Source: Mytilisepta virgata
Taxonomy: Eukaryota; Mollusca; Bivalvia; Mytilida; Mytilidae
Direction of reading: 5' to 3'
DNA: 64,000 bases
NCBI GenBank assembly: GCA_028015205.1
Contig: CM051516.1
Span: 33,184,230-33,248,229, forward strand
Of this stretch, positions 36,185-47,600 are shown in pieces. The notes beneath the pieces were generated by a model. It was not told the origin of the DNA, searched no databases, and saw nothing but the letters and a program-made list of their open reading frames with translations. Position 1 is the first letter of the stretch; every line of letters begins with the position of its first letter. The position numbers and the translations under genes were made by a program.

Positions 36185-36479
36185 ATACAAAACCGTAAAG
36201 GCCATCAAACAGACAGAACCTCGGACAAAAAAAAATAGCATGAAAGAGCACAAAAAATTTCACCAAGTAAACTGAACCCCAGATATAAAACAGCATGAAA
36301 GAGCACAAAAAATAACGCCATCCAATAACCTGAACCCCGGACAAAAAATAGCATGAGAGCAATTCAAGTTATTGCAAATTAGGCGTCATGTAATCACATG
36401 ACTTATTCTATGACTCTTATCCTCTTATATGAAAGTCGATTATAAGTGACCCCAACATGGAATCTGAATGCAAACCTTG

Positions 36480-36847
36480 GGAATTTACTTTTCAAAAGCA
36501 TCGGTATACTTTTCAAAATCATCGTGATACTTTTCAAAAGCATCTGGATACCTTTAAAAATCATCGTGATGCTTTACAAAGCATCGGTATAAGTTTGAAG
36601 CATCGGACGACATTTTAAAAGCATGAGGATATTATGTTAACAATTTTAAAAGTATCGAGATATTTATAAAAAGCCATGGGATACTTATAAGAAGCATCGG
36701 GATACTTATAAGAAGCACCGGTATACTTTTCACAAGCATATGAATATTTTGAGAAGCATATACTAACAAGTATCGGGATACTTTTCGCAATCATCAATAT
36801 ACTTTATAGAAGCATTTATTAATGATCGGGATACTTTTCATAAGAAT
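36480..36847. repeat. Minisatellite arm, left (GCATCGGGATACTT units)
   Basis: Irregular units of about 20-30 bp containing AAGCATCGGGATACTTTTC. The same units occur in reverse orientation at 39085-39552, so the two arrays are arms of one inverted structure. Confidence 0.75.
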
Positions 36848-37030
36848 CGGACTGCCTCGGTGGTCTCGTGGTAGCGTGCTCCCCACGTGTGCGGTAGGTC
36901 GCGGTTTCGATCCCCGGCCGGATCAAACCAAAGACATTAAAAGTGGTATTTGCTGCTTCTCCGCCAAGCACGCGGCATCCAGGAGTAAGAGCAAAGACTG
37001 GTCGGCTCGGAGTCAGTATAATTTCAAGAA
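36848..37030 (+). mobile_element. tRNA-derived SINE, 3'-truncated
   Basis: A box-like TGGTCTCGTGGTAGCG and B box-like GGTTTCGATCCCCGG are followed by the body GTATTTGCTGCTTCTCCGCC and CTCGGAGTCAGTATAAT. It matches 55727-56080 and breaks off at about 37025, where Penelope-related sequence begins. Confidence 0.8.
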
Positions 37031-37079
37031 ACGAATTGACACCCATCATCCATCCATCCCAGTTGTTTGATGGACCCGA

Positions 37080-38460
37080 CACTAATTTAGTGTTTCGGCA
37101 GTTTAAAACAATATGAAGGGATGGCTTTATAAATAATTCTATATTTTCGAAAAAGATTTGCTAGATCTGCTCTCGTCAGGGATCCCCTAGAAATCTTTAT
37201 TAATTTTTTGCGATAACTATTCAAATTGTTTTCACACTCTGGCTCTTGTTAAAATTTCACCTAGGTTTCTATGTTTTTTGTATGCTATTATAGGTGTTTT
37301 ACGGAATACTTCTCTGCAAGTTTCATTGAGATCTAGAAAGTTGGAAAGTTCCAGTATTTTAAAATTCATTTTTTTATTTCCGTAAACCGGGATTGTAATG
37401 TGTTGTAAGAACTAAAGGAATATTATTATCCTTCGGACGTTCTAGTTGTTTTAGAAAATTTGATCTCGATTGACCTCTAACTGCAGAAATGCTATTATCA
37501 ATTTCTAATGCAGAGTAACCATGGTCAATTAATTTTTGTCGAAAATTGTGTAATGTTTTATTTATGTCGGACGAATTATTAGTGTTTCTAATATATCGTA
37601 TATTTTCACCTTTCATGAAACCGGCAAATACGTGTTAATTGTGATAGCTATTACGATTAAGATAAAGGAAAGAATTGGTCGGTTTGAAAAATATTTTCAA
37701 GTCTAAGTATACCGTTTTCTGCAAATCTAGCTCCCTTGGAAATGTGTAGGTCTAAGAAATCAACATCTGTACTTGAAATCTTTTAAATTTTACAAATTCG
37801 TGATGGCTATCCGCTATTTCAAAAAGAAATTAAATTTCTTCTTTACTCCCATGAAAGATAATAAAACCATCATCTCTATAATGACCGGAATATAACATTT
37901 AATTTAATGCGTTAATTTGTTTGTGATACTTTCTATTATATCGAACATAAGAATATCACAAATTTCAGTACTAAGTACTGCTCCAATTGCAGTTCCAATT
38001 TTTTGTTTGTACAACCGTTGATTGAATTCAAAAATATTGTTTTCGAAAATACGTTTCAAAAGAAATATTAAATCTTTAGTCGGTGGACATTTTAATTCAA
38101 ACTTTTTTCTTATCAAAGCTCGTGTAAGCTTTTTCCACGGCTGTCAACAGTTCATTAATCGGACAATTAGTAAACATATTGTAACATCATACGTAACTAA
38201 AAGCAATTAGTTTGAGGTCGTAATCTTTCAATTATATTGATGAAAGCTGCAGAATCTTTAATATATGTGTTATGTGTCTGCACTATAGGTAATAGAAAAT
38301 GATCTATGTTACGACCGAGACTTTCAGTAAATAAGCTTGATTGTGAAATAATAGGGCGGTGGTATAACACTATCAGAATTAAAACCATTATTAATGATTT
38401 TATTCAAAACTGCTATGTCATGTATGTTTAGTTTGTAAATAAAGATTTCTAGGGGACCCC
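37080..38460 (-). pseudogene. Penelope-like element reverse transcriptase, - strand, decayed
   Basis: Reading down the - strand: IDHFLLPIV, TYIKDSAAFINIIE (38197-38388), FEFNQRLYKQKIGTAIGAVL (37904-38116), the catalytic box YRDDGFIIFHGS (about 37850-37882), then a region with NTNNSSDINKTLH and TTHYNPGLRK (37374-37616). This is the motif order of Penelope-like RTs. Frames change several times and no GIY-YIG nuclease is seen. It is flanked by inverted copies of the same element's ends (37040-37200 and 38440-38960). Confidence 0.75.
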
Positions 38461-38960
38461 TGACGAGTGCAGACCTAGCAAATCTTTTTTTTCAAAAATA
38501 TAGAATTACAAATGTATTTATCAAGGCATTCCTTCATATTGTTTTAAACTGCCGAAACATTCAATTAGTGTCGGGTCCATCAAACAATAGAGATGCGTGG
38601 ATGACGCGTGCCAATTTGTTTCTTGAAGGTGAAACTATACGATATATTAGAACATAACACAACTTTTGACAAACATTAATTGACCATGGTAACTCTGCAT
38701 TAGAAATTGATAATAGCATTTCTGCAGTTAGAGGTCAATCGAGATCAAATTTTCTAAAGCAACTAGAACGTCCGAAGGATAATAATATTCCTTTAGTTCT
38801 TACAACGCATTACAATCCCGGTTTAAGGAAAATAAAAAATACATTTTAAAATACTGGAACTTTCTAGATCTCAACGAAACACTAAATTTGTGTCGGGTCC
38901 ATCAAACAATAGGGATGCGTGGATGATGGGTGTCAATTTGTTTCTTGAAAAAAAACAGAT
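38440..38960 (+). mobile_element. Inverted Penelope-like end fragments
   Basis: This stretch repeats, in opposite orientation, both 37040-37200 (GTGTCGGGTCCATCAAACAA, TTAAACTGCCGAAACA) and 37374-37560 of the element (GCAGTTAGAGGTCAATCGAG). The GTGTCGGGTCCATCAAACAATAG segment occurs twice (38570, 38893). The arrangement resembles the inverted and repeated pseudo-LTRs of Penelope elements. Confidence 0.65.
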
Positions 38961-39084
38961 GCTGTTGGTCAATTCCTAGAACCACTGTGTAGACAGCTGC
39001 TATATAGATCCATAACAGAAGATATAAGATTTTAACAGAAAAAGAGAATATTAAAAAAAACTCGTAAGAAAAAGAAGTAATAGT

Positions 39085-39552
39085 GTGTTTTCGAAAAGTA
39101 TCCCGATGCTTGTGAAAAGTATTCCGATGCTTTTTATTTTAAATATCTCGATCCTTTCGAAAAGTATCCCGATGCTTGTGAACAGTATCCCAATGCTTTT
39201 GAAAAATATCACGATGCTTTCAAAAAGTATCCCGATGCTTTTAAAAAGTATCCCGACGCTTTTGAAAAATATCACGATGCTTTTTAAAATATTCCAATGC
39301 TTGCTTTCGAAAAGTATACCGGTGCTTTTCAAAACTATCTCGATGCTTTTGAAAGTATAATAGTGATTTCAAAAGTATAAGATTTTTTCCAAAGTATATG
39401 GATGCTTTATTTAAGTATCCTGATGTTAGTCTAAAGAATCCTGATGAATGTGTAAAGTATCCCGATGTTGCTTATATGTATCCCGATGTTTGTTAAAAAT
39501 ATCACGATGCTTCATTAAACTATCCTGATGGGAAAATGCATCCCGATAGAAT
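39085..39552. repeat. Minisatellite arm, right (AAGTATCCCGATGCTT units)
   Basis: About 20 irregular units of 20-25 bp, such as GAAAAGTATCCCGATGCTT. Reverse complement of the array at 36480-36847. Long frames on both strands here come only from the repeat. Confidence 0.8.
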
Positions 39553-40056
39553 CATCCTTATTATGACATGATCCGCCACTCATACATAAGGTAGTTGTAT
39601 AGATTTGTTTAGGATTGAATATGGGTACTTTTGTTATATTTGTAAATGAAACATTGTTTGTTGAAATGTGCACGTACAGTGTATCAAAATTGGTATCACT
39701 GATTGTATATTTTTAATACTAAAATACACAATACATGAATATACACAAGATCTTTGGTTAGATTTCAGTTGCTTTACAATATTGTACATCAATATGGCTA
39801 TTTACCACGCCTACCCCCTCCGCAACTCTATATCCAACCAATCAAACATTGATACGTCATGTGGTATTGAAATATCAAGGACGTACAGCTTAGGTTTTAG
39901 GTTCATTCTTACAAAATCTCTAAAGCAGAGATAATAACATGTTGATACATGTAATATTCTCTTAAGTAGAGAAAAATTATTTACAAATAATAATACACGA
40001 TTCATTCGCTAAAGCAGCGCATTTAATAGACCATAAGAATCACTATGGATAAAAAA
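39553..40056. other. No gene seen
   Basis: AT-rich sequence leading into the second Penelope-like element. It may hold that element's 5' region (a GGGCGTGG-like block with TACGTCATGTGG near 39855), but nothing firm. Confidence 0.4.
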
Positions 40057-41910
40057 AGGAAAAAAAAACCAAATGAGAAAAATAAAAAGGAAAAAATCTG
40101 AAATCAAGAAAGCATATCGATATGTGAAACAATTAACAAATACACCATTGGATGAAAATTATATCCTGGTACTATCTAAAGGACTGAAGTTTATTCCAAC
40201 CCCTTGCATCAAAAATGCAAAACAAGAATTATTAAGAGACTGGGATGAACTATCCAGAAAAATGAGGTGTCAATATCATTTTAATAGGAGGGAAAATGAC
40301 TCTTTCATCCTGAGCCTGGGACCTCAGCGCTTGAAACTTACTTATTTCATACAAAATCTGACCTAGTTTAAGATTACCGATTGTTAAACACAGAAAAAAC
40401 CTAAATTTTGGTCAAGAAAAAGCATTGAAACTCTCTGAAACATAACAGTAACATCTTGATTAAAAAAGCAGATAATAACTCCTCTACTATTATTATGGAC
40501 AGCTCACTGTACATAAAACAATGGCTTACGCATTTATCAAAATAATCACATTACAAACAGACCAAGGAATCTAACGCAAATAAAGTGCACACAAAAATAA
40601 TACAGATAATTAACGACCAGCACAAAATGGGTAGGATCGACAAAATTACATATAAATATCTCACTGAAAAAAGAGAAACTAGATTAGAACGAATGTACAT
40701 GCTTCCCAAAATACATAAATTTAATGAGGAAACAATAAAATTTTTGGAAAGGATTATGAATATTTAAAAAGTACAAATATACCTGGCAGGCCTATCATAT
40801 CACTTTGTGGAAGTCCCACCGAAAGAATTAGCCAATACATTGACTACTTCTTAATATTGCGTCCAGTGGTAAATAAACAATCGACATACACTCAGGACAC
40901 GACAGCCTTTATTAATAAGATAGAAGGACTGGTCCTACCTCCGAGCTTTGTAATGGCTAGTTTTGATGCTACCCCTATGTATGAAAATATGGAACATATT
41001 GAGATTTACGAAGCAATAAACAGAGCTTGGTCTAAAATTGAAGCCTGTACATTTGATATTCCTTAGCCTCCTAAAGAGATATTATTAGCATTATTCTAAA
41101 AAAATGAATTTGAATTCTGTAGCACTCTCTATCTAGGGTGCACAGGGGTTCCCATGGGTTCTCAGAGTAGTCCCTGTCTTACGGACATTATAATGTTTGA
41201 AATTATTTCAGAAATAATTGAATTATTTCCACACAAATATAAAATTCTACACCTGTCCATATACAGAGATGATGGATTTATTATCATTGAAGAAAATGAG
41301 GAAAATTTGAAACGATTCTTTAATATAGCAAATAACATTCACCCACTTCTGAAATTCACTCACGAAATATATAGTAGTGAATTGCAATTTCTGGACACTA
41401 CCATATTCAGAGGAAATAGATTCCACAGAGAAAACATATTTTATAATATATAGAAAACCTACTGAAAATTACCAATATCTCCACAGAACATCGGCACACC
41501 CGTCCTCAGTATTTAAAGGTTTAATAACTGGGGAAGTAACCAGAATAATCAGATGTACTAGTGATGAAAATGAAACTAAATCGCAAATTGAATTTTTTAA
41601 AACTAATGTAATGAAACGAGGCCACAAACACACTGAAATTAAAAATGCAGTGTCAAAAGCTAGTTTAACTAATAGAGAAAAAACTTTTAAATACAGGCCT
41701 AAAAATAAAAACAAAGCGACACCGCTAGTATTTGCTACAAAATTTAACCCCTGTTTCAAACAGTTCGGAAGAATTATCAGAAAACACTGGAATATTATTG
41801 AAAGGAATGATGAAACAAATTATTTATTTAAACGCCTCCCGCTGATTGCGTACAAAAACAAAAAACATAAAAGCCTGGAAAATTACTTCACCTCGGCTAA
41901 AACGAAATAA
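40057..41910 (+). pseudogene. Penelope-like element, + strand, nearly full RT, decayed
   Basis: The frames in order give a basic N-terminus (KRKKSEIKKAYRYVKQL), HFNRRENDSF, MYMLPKIHKF (about 40699), DTTAFINKIEG and MASFDATPMYENM (40857-41066), GVPMGSQSSPCLTDIIMFE (from 41151), catalytic YRDDGFIIIEEN (about 41263), LQFLDTTIFRG, then YRKPTENYQYLHRTSAHPSS and FATKFNPCFKQFGRIIRKHW to a stop at 41910. This covers the RT fingers, palm and thumb of a Penelope-like element. Breaks: a TAG after TFDIP, a stop after NEIFYNI with a frame change near 41450, and earlier shifts. The C-terminus ends at KSLENYFTSAKTK without a GIY-YIG nuclease, so it is either an endonuclease-lacking lineage or 3'-truncated. 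It differs from the - strand element at 37.1-38.5 kb. Confidence 0.8.
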
Positions 41911-44532
41911 AAAGTATATCTTTCTCAAACGTATACAATACATTATTTACAAAACACATTCTCAATTGAAACAATTTTTAACACAGTGTGGGAAAAAACT
42001 AATATAGAAAAGCGTAGACTAGTGTCCGATACCTTGTGTATCAGTTTCTGAACCAAAAAAATTAAAGATAATACGTCTTAAAAATAACACACCAGAGGCT
42101 TGAGTGGCTGAAGATGGGTACGGCCTTGATCCTATTAATCGATCTAAACAGGTACCCGAAACACTTGGGTAGGTGTTAAATAGTTTGTCGCAGATTGGGA
42201 GTGGTCTCAAATTAAATCTGTTAATTTTGTTTTAAGTTCCCATTGTATTCTCTACTTTGTTATAAGATCTTCTCCAGTTTTAATAGATCACGTGATTCAT
42301 GTGAATTGTCAGTCTATTTAGTTTCTTTAGTTTCTCAGCCTTATTTGACGATTGGACGTAATGTTACATCCACTGATTTATAAACTTTGTCATTCTGATA
42401 TTACATGTCGTCCCCTATAGAACCCTGTGATCATAAAATGACAATAATCCTATGGGAAAAATCACTAATCTATTACATTTTTTAAAATCAATCTTTTACT
42501 CATTAAAACTGAGCGATAAATATAGATTCTCCTTCATGTACGAGTGAGTTATAGAATTTCTCCACCCGAGATAGTTAAATTTTCGATTTTCAACACGCAG
42601 GCCTTTGGCAAGCGTGTTAAAATCTAAAATTTAACTATCTCGGGTGGAGAAATTCCATAACTCACGAGTAAATCTGTTTCATCTGTGATTTTCGACAAAA
42701 AACTCAAGAAAATGTCGTTGCGATGTGGTTTGTTTACATTGATGTCATTTCGGGATTTCTCTACTTTAGCGTTCCAATAACTGTAAAAAAGGTGGGAATT
42801 CTCAGGCAGAAATCACCGGGAAGTGGTTAAAAATATTATGTATTTTTATCCCACCGATTAAACACGTCAAGAATAGGAGAAAGAAAATTAATCAACTTAA
42901 TAATGGTACGGGAATCTTTCTGATCACTTTTTTCGGACCAGTTTAAATCGTAATCGCACAAAAACAGTGCTTGTGTCATACTAAACACCATAATCAATAG
43001 TAATTAATACTTCAACAAGGCTTCTGGGTTACCTCTGGCATGGTGGGGGTATCTTTACGCTGTACACAGGTGGTAAACATTAATTGCATAAAAACGAGTA
43101 GGTAAAATTTGAAAAAGAAAACATCATTCAAAATATTTATTTCATAGCAATTTTGATGTACAAGATGATTCATCTGTTGCACTCGAGTCCTTAAATGTTG
43201 AAAACACGATAAGCAAAAAAGTTGAAAAGCGAATTCAAAATGCAAAAATGACCAAAAAGGTAGAGTAAAAACTATGTTAGGAGAGAGCTCTGGGAGATAC
43301 TTCTCAGTTTTCAGAAAATTTAACTCTTTATTAACTGTAAATTTCTTCTTCTCCATGATACCCTTTACTCTTCAATACTCTCAATTTGATTCCAGTATTT
43401 CTTTGTGCACAATCAAACTGGAAGTGGTGTATTTTCCTCCATATGTCTCGTTGAATAATTGGAAGTGACGTAAGGACAAATTTCGTTAATTCGTTATACA
43501 AGCAACGTAGGTAAAATATTTCGACTATAACCTTGATTATATACAAATTAGTTGAAGAACTTTTTATATCTTTCAGGAATACTCTATGTTTAAAAATGCA
43601 TGTAGTTGTTTGAACACGTGACCTTGACCTGAAAAAGGTGATTTTTGTAGAATGGGAGCATGTCATCTTTTTACAGAGAAAAGCTGGATGCTTTCAAAAT
43701 TTTTTCTTCATAAGCGTATGATTCATATCCGGCAAAATGAGAAAAAAACAACATAAATACATCGACCATGCCAAAAAATTAACATTCATTAACTTATTAA
43801 CTTCGTAATAATAAGGGGACAATATAAACTTTTGTTTAGACTTGAATGATTTATATCAAGGTTTGCTTGGTTTCGATTCTGTTCAGAATCGGCAAATTTC
43901 TAGCTTTATACACGGAGGGCTCTCTGAACTCGAAGGCTCTAACCAGTTCTAAAACCTAATCTGCTCCTCTGGTGAAATAGTTTTTCCTGCGCTACTGCTA
44001 GCTTAACATCCGGAGGAAGACCACATGGACAACGAGGATTACATCCGGATCCCTATTATTATAAAACAGTGCCGTTTGACGTCAGGTGAATTTCGGAATA
44101 GACTGTAGTGACTCTGTTTGAAGTGCTGAAGAAGCTTCAAGAAGGCATGATTTGACGAAATGTGTACTTTCACTGCAACAAAATAAAAATCTTATAAGAA
44201 GGTTTATACAACCGAACCAAACTATCGTGTCCCATGTGTATCCAGGCTCTTCTGGTATTAGCACAATTTCTTGCAACAGATATCAATCGGGAATAGAAAT
44301 CGTCACAAAATTTAAGAGGTAATTAACTCGATCATAATGATAAATTACAACAACATTCTATAATAGGGCAAAACAAAAAATGGAGCTGAACGGCAGAATA
44401 CTTACGTATTTAGATCAAAGTTGATTATCTAATTTCAAATTGTCTACATTTTTATATTATCAAACTGGTCTCGTGACGGTAAAAGTCATGTTATGGCGAT
44501 CGTAAAGTTATAGCATAAAAAAGGACATAATA
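41911..44532. other. Intergenic between Penelope-like element and receptor gene
   Basis: No coding frame with recognisable features. Apart from a 125 bp hairpin (42541-42667), I see only AT-rich sequence and short palindromes. Confidence 0.5.
42541..42667. mobile_element. Hairpin MITE, arms about 56 bp
   Basis: The left arm reads GAGTTATAGAATTTCTCCAC then CCGAGATAGTTAAATTTTCG and CAACACGC. The right arm is its reverse complement with four or five mismatches, separated by AGGCCTTTGGCA. There is no coding capacity. The length and near-perfect symmetry fit a fold-back MITE. Confidence 0.75.
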
Positions 44533-44538
44533 TTTATT
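44533..44538 (-). terminator. Poly(A) signal AATAAA of the glutamate receptor gene
   Basis: On the - strand AATAAA lies about 50 bases past the stop codon of the last exon (44587). Distance and context suit a genuine cleavage signal. Confidence 0.6.
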
Positions 44539-44586
44539 TTACAATTCATAAAAGGATTTAATATATATGATTAGAGTTTTTGATTG

Positions 44587-44655
44587 TTATTCAGCATCAT
44601 CAGGAGTATCTATTCTAGCTCTGTCCTCTGGTATTCTTCTCCCCTTTGGACTTCC
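44587..44655 (-). CDS. Receptor exon 8: cytoplasmic tail and stop
   Basis: After a TTTTAG acceptor the exon reads GSPKGRRIPEDRARIDTP, DDAE and TAA, in phase 0 with exon 7. Alternatively exon 7 could read through to a stop at 45740; the poly(A) signal behind this exon favours splicing. Confidence 0.7.
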   Translation of the reverse strand, partial: GSPKGRRIPEDRARIDTPDDAE

Positions 44656-47600
44656 CTAAAATAGTAATATAAATATTAGACTATGCAAGCTGGAGAATAT
44701 TTTCTCTACATCATTTTTGAAGTGGACCTACATTCCCCATTTTTATACTAATAAAGTTATTACTTACAATATTATTTGAATTTGAAGATTGTAAGTATGG
44801 TTTGAAACTATCATTTTTTGGTGAAACACGGATATATGTTGCATTTCAGTAATTTCCAACTATATTAGAGTTTTACGAATTCAAATTTATACAAACGTTG
44901 ATGCCGAATTTATAACCAAAACCTAAGATAACAGATTATGTACCTAAAAGATATTTATAATGTACAAAACGATTTTATGCATTCATATACATCAAATACG
45001 CAGTTTATTCAGATTTTGGAAATTAAAAAATCATTGAAACACTATTAATAAATTAAAAAAATCAAAAAATTTTTATGGTTTTATTTACTGTTTTTTCTTA
45101 AATTGTAAGTCTTAATTTTTGTTAGTTAGCTGCAGAAATTTACAATTTGTCTCTTTTATTTAACTTGTTCTAAGAATCTGTCAAGTTGTCACTTGTTGAG
45201 GTCTCACAACATTAATTGTCATTTTGTCATTTTTGAATTTGAACTTTTTTGGTTATTGATTTTGTTTTCAATATTTTAGACCTTGAGCACAACTGATGAG
45301 CCGTACATTGACGAATGGTATTAAAGGATTTATTTTTACGACCGAGTCGATACCGCTGCTTTTGGACTACAGGTCCTTGAGCGTATCACCATCACCAAGT
45401 CAGTTTCTATTATTTTGGTACTATCCCTAAATTGATCATTTAAATGTACTGTTACAATAATGTTTAATTTGTGAATCTAAGGAGGATCTCCGTCGTACAC
45501 AGCTTTGTCCTCAAAAGGTTTGGCTTTACAATTATGGTCATTTTGGGCATTTTTGAGATTTCCACTCTTAGTTTTTGGATTATTCATTTTGCTTTCAACA
45601 TTTTAGACCTTGAAAACAACTGATGTGTCGAAATGTGAACATCTTGTGCATCGGAAATTGGTATCAAAGATAAAATTTTATGATCTGTGTATCTGCTTTG
45701 TTTTTTTGGCTTCGAACAGTGTTGTCAACGGTGAGAATTTTAAAGTTTTATTCCGTTTATCAATATTCTTCGCATTTTATTTACCATTTTATAAATAAAT
45801 TCTAACAAGTAACATACCCTGTTAGGTCTTGACCTAACGATTTCTAGTCCTGTCACTATAGCTGCGATTATAATTCCTATGGATAATAGAACGAGCGGTC
45901 CAGTAAATCTTTGTATGTCTACTCTCCTTGCTGCCTCAATATCTCCAATAGTTAGAGGTGTGTAATGTTGTCCAAAAGCTAAACTTTCATACGTCCCACA
46001 GCCTCCGTCCATCCATTTATTTCTTAATCTTCTCATTTCACCGCTCTGTAATAGCTTTATTGCAATACAAATAAATGAACAATGCGTTTCTTAGCAAGGA
46101 AATCGAATTTTTAAAACAGAATGTGTTTAATTCTGGTCTATAAGAGAGCATTATTTAAACCACCTGACTGTATAATCTCTGTAGATATGACTTCAAGATT
46201 TTATGCGTATTATAGCCCTGGGAAAATTAACACTCTAGTTAGCAATTTCTTTTAATTAATATCTAACACGGTACATTCTTTTAACGGAGCTGTTACAGGG
46301 TACAATCTTTTAACTGAGCTATTACAGGGTACATTCTTTTAACTAAGCTATTACAGGGTACATTCTTTTAACGGAGCTATTACAGGGTACAATCTTTTAA
46401 CTGAGCTATTACAGGGTACATTCTTTTAACGGAGCTATTACAGGGTACAATCTTTTAACTGAGCTATTACAGGGTACATTCTTTTAACTAAGCTATTACA
46501 GGGTACATTCTTTTAACTGAGCTATAACATGGTACATTCTTTTAACTGAGCTATTACAGGGTACATTCTTTTAACTGAGCTATTACAGGGTACATTCTTT
46601 TAACTGAGCTATTACAGGGTACAGTATTTTAACTGAGCTATTACAGGGTACATTCTTTTAACTGAGCTATTACAGTGTATAGTCTTTTAACTGGGCTATT
46701 ACAGGGTACATTCTTTTAACTGAGCTATTACAGGGTACAGTATTTTAACTGAGCTATTACAGGGTACATTCTTTTAACGGAGCTATTACAGGGTATAGTC
46801 TTTTAACTGGGCTATTACAGGGTACATTCTTTTAACTGAGCTATTACAGGGTACAGTATTTTAACTGAGCTATTACAGGGTACATTCTTTTAACTGAGCT
46901 ATTACAGGGTATAGTCTTTTAACTGGGCTATTACAGGGTACAGTCTTTCAACTGAGCTATTACAGGGTATAGTCTTTTAACTGAGCTATTACAGGGTACA
47001 GTCTTTTAACTAAGCTATTACAGGGTACATTCTTTTAACTGAGCTATTACAGGGTATAGTCTTTTAACTGGGCTATTACAGGGTACATTCTTTTAACTGA
47101 GCTATTACAGGGTACAGTATTTTAACTGAGCTATTACAGGGTACATTCTTTTAACTGAGCTATTACAGGGTATAATCTTTTAACTGGGCTATTACAGGGT
47201 ACAGTCTTTCAACTGAGCTATTACAGGATATAGTCTTTTAACTGGGCTATTACAGGGTACATTCTTTTAACTGAGCTATTACAGGGTATAGTCTTTTAAC
47301 TGAGCTATTACAGGGTACAGTCTTTTAACTGAGCTATTACAGGGTACAGTCTTTTAACTGAGCTATTACAGGGTATAGTCTTTTAACTGAGCTATTACAG
47401 GGTACATTCTTTTAACTGAGCTATTACAGGGTACATTCTTTTAACTGAGCTATTACAGGGTACATTCTTTTAACTGAGCTATTACAGGGTACATTCTTTT
47501 AACTGAGCTATTACAGGGTATAGTCTTTTAACTGGGCTATTACAGGGTACAATCTTTTAACTGAGCTATTACAGGGTATAGTCTTTTAACTGAGCTATTA

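Noticed and set aside
38440..38480. Hammerhead ribozyme at CTGACGAG near 38457
   Set aside because: Stem II could form, but the GAAA after it is missing and flanking bases pair differently (GATTTCTAGG with CCTAGCAAATC).
39051..39360. 93-aa and 91-aa frames rich in SIPMLLK and SIGILFE
   Set aside because: Repeat translation of the AAGTATCCCGATGC minisatellite.
43012..43666. Overlapping 111-114 aa frames downstream of the receptor gene
   Set aside because: No recognisable domain, both strands open, AT-rich composition; treated as chance frames.
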